Source: Christensenellaceae bacterium
GTDB lineage: Bacteria > Bacillota > Clostridia > Christensenellales > Aristaeellaceae
Assembly: GCA_017881705.1 (NCBI GenBank)
Contig: JADGQP010000071.1
Span: 1 to 7,783 of the forward strand
DNA length: 7,783 bases
Direction: 5' to 3'
Shown: one piece after another, positions 6,552 to 7,783 of the stretch
Numbering within the stretch: the first letter of the stretch is position 1
Layout of the letters: each line of letters begins with the position of its first letter
Notes under the pieces: model-generated
Seen by the model: only the letters and a program-made list of their open reading frames with translations
Database searches by the model: none
Told to the model about the DNA's origin: nothing
Position numbers and translations under genes: made by a program

Positions 6552-7304
6552 TCACTTGTTGTACATGACGACGGCGGTGAAGTCCGGCGCCTTCAGCGAC
6601 GCGCCGCCGATCAGCCCGCCGTCGATTTCCGGCTGAGCCATCAGCCCTTTTACATTACCCGGGTTCATGCTGCCGCCGTACTGGATGCGCACGGCGTCGG
6701 CCACATGCTGCCCGTATTGGCGCGCAATCGCCTTACGGATAACGCTGATGGTTTCGTTCGCCTGTTCGTCGGTCGCAGTCAAGCCTGTGCCGATGGCCCA
6801 AACCGGCTCGTAGGCGATTACCAGTGCGCTGATCTGCTCGCCCGTAAGGCCGGTGAGCGCCATGCGGGTTTGATACTCCACAATCGCGTCGGTATAGCCA
6901 TTCTCGCGCTCTTCCTTTTTTTCACCGACGCATACGATGGGCGTTAAACCGCCCGCCACGGCCGCTTTTACGCGAAGGTTCACGGTGGCGTCCGTTTCGC
7001 CGAAATACTGACGGCGTTCGCTGTGGCCGATCACCACGTACTCCACGCCGCAGGCTGTGAGCATATCCACGCTCAGTTCGCCTGTATAGGCGCCGCTTTT
7101 GGCAAAATGCACGTTCTGCGCGCCCAAGCGGATATTGCTGCCCTTCGCGGCCTCCATAACGGCGGCGAAGCATACGGCGGGTACGCACACAACCACGTCG
7201 CAATCAGCGCCTTTCACGGCAGGAACCAGAGCCTTCACCAGCTCGGCAGCTTCCTCCGGCGTTTTGTTCATTTTCCAGTTGCCGGCGATAATCGGTTTAC
7301 GCAT
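6552..7304 (-). CDS. tpiA: Triosephosphate isomerase
   Basis: Interconverts dihydroxyacetone phosphate and glyceraldehyde 3-phosphate in glycolysis and gluconeogenesis; a cytoplasmic TIM barrel, normally a dimer. The 250-residue product has the normal length and all catalytic residues: Asn9 and Lys11 in AGNWKMN, the electrophile His94 in VIGHSERR, and the catalytic base Glu166 in AYEPVWAIGTG, which also carries the mobile loop 6. The phosphate-binding backbone is present as Y-G-G-S (209-212) and I-G-G-A-S (232-236). AAGGAG lies about nine bases before the ATG. The stop is 34 bases before the gpmI start, so the two are cotranscribed. The upstream gap to pgk is 154 bases and contains inverted repeats that could affect transcript processing. 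Confidence 0.98.
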   Translation of the reverse strand: MRKPIIAGNWKMNKTPEEAAELVKALVPAVKGADCDVVVCVPAVCFAAVMEAAKGSNIRLGAQNVHFAKSGAYTGELSVDMLTACGVEYVVIGHSERRQYFGETDATVNLRVKAAVAGGLTPIVCVGEKKEERENGYTDAIVEYQTRMALTGLTGEQISALVIAYEPVWAIGTGLTATDEQANETISVIRKAIARQYGQHVADAVRIQYGGSMNPGNVKGLMAQPEIDGGLIGGASLKAPDFTAVVMYNK

Positions 7305-7366
7305 AGTAAAAATCTCCTTATCACATGGTCACAGGTTACATACTGGGTATATTCAAAAGATGAGCG

Positions 7367-7399
7367 CCCGAAACGGTTTGTTTTTTCGGACATTTCGGG
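7367..7399. repeat. Inverted repeat in the pgk-tpiA gap (proximal to tpiA)
   Basis: CCCGAAA at 7367-7373 is complemented by TTTCGGG at 7393-7399 around a 19-base interval rich in T on the plus strand. A 7-bp stem with a long loop is a weak structure alone, but it lies next to a second, stronger hairpin. Confidence 0.35.
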
Positions 7400-7409
7400 G
7401 CATACGTTA

Positions 7410-7439
7410 CGCAGACGGCGGTAAAAATCGCCGTCTGCG
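7410..7439 (-). repeat. Perfect 11-bp hairpin 19 bases after pgk
   Basis: CGCAGACGGCG (7410-7420) is perfectly complemented by CGCCGTCTGCG (7429-7439), with an 8-base A/T-rich loop. In the pgk direction it is followed by TAACGTATG and no T tract, so it does not look like an ordinary intrinsic terminator. It may be an RNA processing or stabilising element between pgk and tpiA, or a weak attenuator. Confidence 0.55.
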
Positions 7440-7458
7440 CAATGCGGTTATGCGTTGT

Positions 7459-7783
7459 TTACTTATCGTCCAGCGCGGCTACGCCGGGGAGGGTTTTACC
7501 TTCCAGGAACTCCAAGCTCGCGCCGCCACCGGTGGAAACGTGGGTCATCTTATCGGCAAAACCCATTTGCTCCACGGCCGCTGCGCTGTCGCCGCCGCCG
7601 ATGATGGTGACCCCTTTGCACTCGGCCATTGCCTTGGCGATAGCGCGGGTGCCCTCGGCAAAGTTTTCAAACTCGAACACGCCCATGGGGCCGTTCCAAA
7701 CGACGGTCGCGGCGTTTTCAATTTCGTTGGCGAAGATAACCTGCGTCTTGGGCCCGATATCCATACCCTCAAAGCCGTCCGGA
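7459..7783 (-). CDS. pgk: Phosphoglycerate kinase, C-terminal part (cut by window edge)
   Basis: Only the last 108 codons are present; the 5' part lies beyond the right edge, so no start can be given. The enzyme makes ATP and 3-phosphoglycerate from 1,3-bisphosphoglycerate and ADP. The visible part belongs to the C-terminal, nucleotide-binding domain: P-D-G-F-E-G-M-D-I-G-P-K-T at the edge, then T-V-V-W-N-G-P-M-G-V-F-E, the glycine-rich I-I-G-G-G-D-S-A-A-A-V and V-S-T-G-G-G-A-S-L-E-F-L-E-G. These are the most conserved signatures of the family, and the protein ends normally with P-G-V-A-A-L. It is upstream of tpiA and gpmI on the same strand, as in the gap-pgk-tpiA-gpmI operons of Firmicutes. 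Confidence 0.97.
   Translation of the reverse strand, partial: PDGFEGMDIGPKTQVIFANEIENAATVVWNGPMGVFEFENFAEGTRAIAKAMAECKGVTIIGGGDSAAAVEQMGFADKMTHVSTGGGASLEFLEGKTLPGVAALDDK

Overview
The window looks like a chromosomal segment of a moderately GC-rich, Gram-positive-type bacterium, most likely a member of the Clostridia within the Firmicutes. The clues are the gene order pgk-tpiA-gpmI, a Mn-dependent (cofactor-independent) phosphoglycerate mutase, an OmpR/PhoB regulator and HAMP kinase resembling the WalRK/PhoPR class, and lipoproteins with GerMN-type modules. The genus cannot be read from the sequence. All supported genes lie on the minus strand, so the biological order runs from high to low coordinates. 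No tRNA, rRNA, CRISPR array or insertion sequence was seen.

Right part (7783 to 4967): the end of a lower-glycolysis operon. It holds the C-terminal third or less of phosphoglycerate kinase (pgk, cut by the window edge), triosephosphate isomerase (tpiA) and 2,3-bisphosphoglycerate-independent phosphoglycerate mutase (gpmI). The pgk-tpiA gap (7305-7458) carries two inverted repeats. A strong GC-rich hairpin with only a short T run follows gpmI (4900-4932) and probably ends the operon.

Middle (4899 to 4621): an AT-rich upstream region with a good sigma-A-type promoter (TTGATT, 17 bp, TACAAT) and a 13-bp palindrome (AAACGC-C-GCGTTT) at the predicted transcription start.

Left part (4620 to 1): a four-gene operon with almost no spacing. 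It encodes an OmpR/PhoB-family response regulator, a membrane sensor histidine kinase, a lipoprotein with one GerMN-like module plus a C-terminal NTF2-like-looking domain, and a second lipoprotein with three GerMN-like modules in tandem that runs off the left edge. The order regulator, kinase, GerMN lipoprotein is the same as in the actinobacterial mtrA-mtrB-lpqB locus, where the GerMN lipoprotein LpqB acts on the sensor kinase from outside. I infer a cell-envelope signalling module in which the lipoproteins sit outside the membrane and tune the kinase. The kinase reading frame extends upstream of its first ATG/GTG/TTG codon through a typical first membrane helix, which suggests a rare ATT start overlapping the regulator stop codon.
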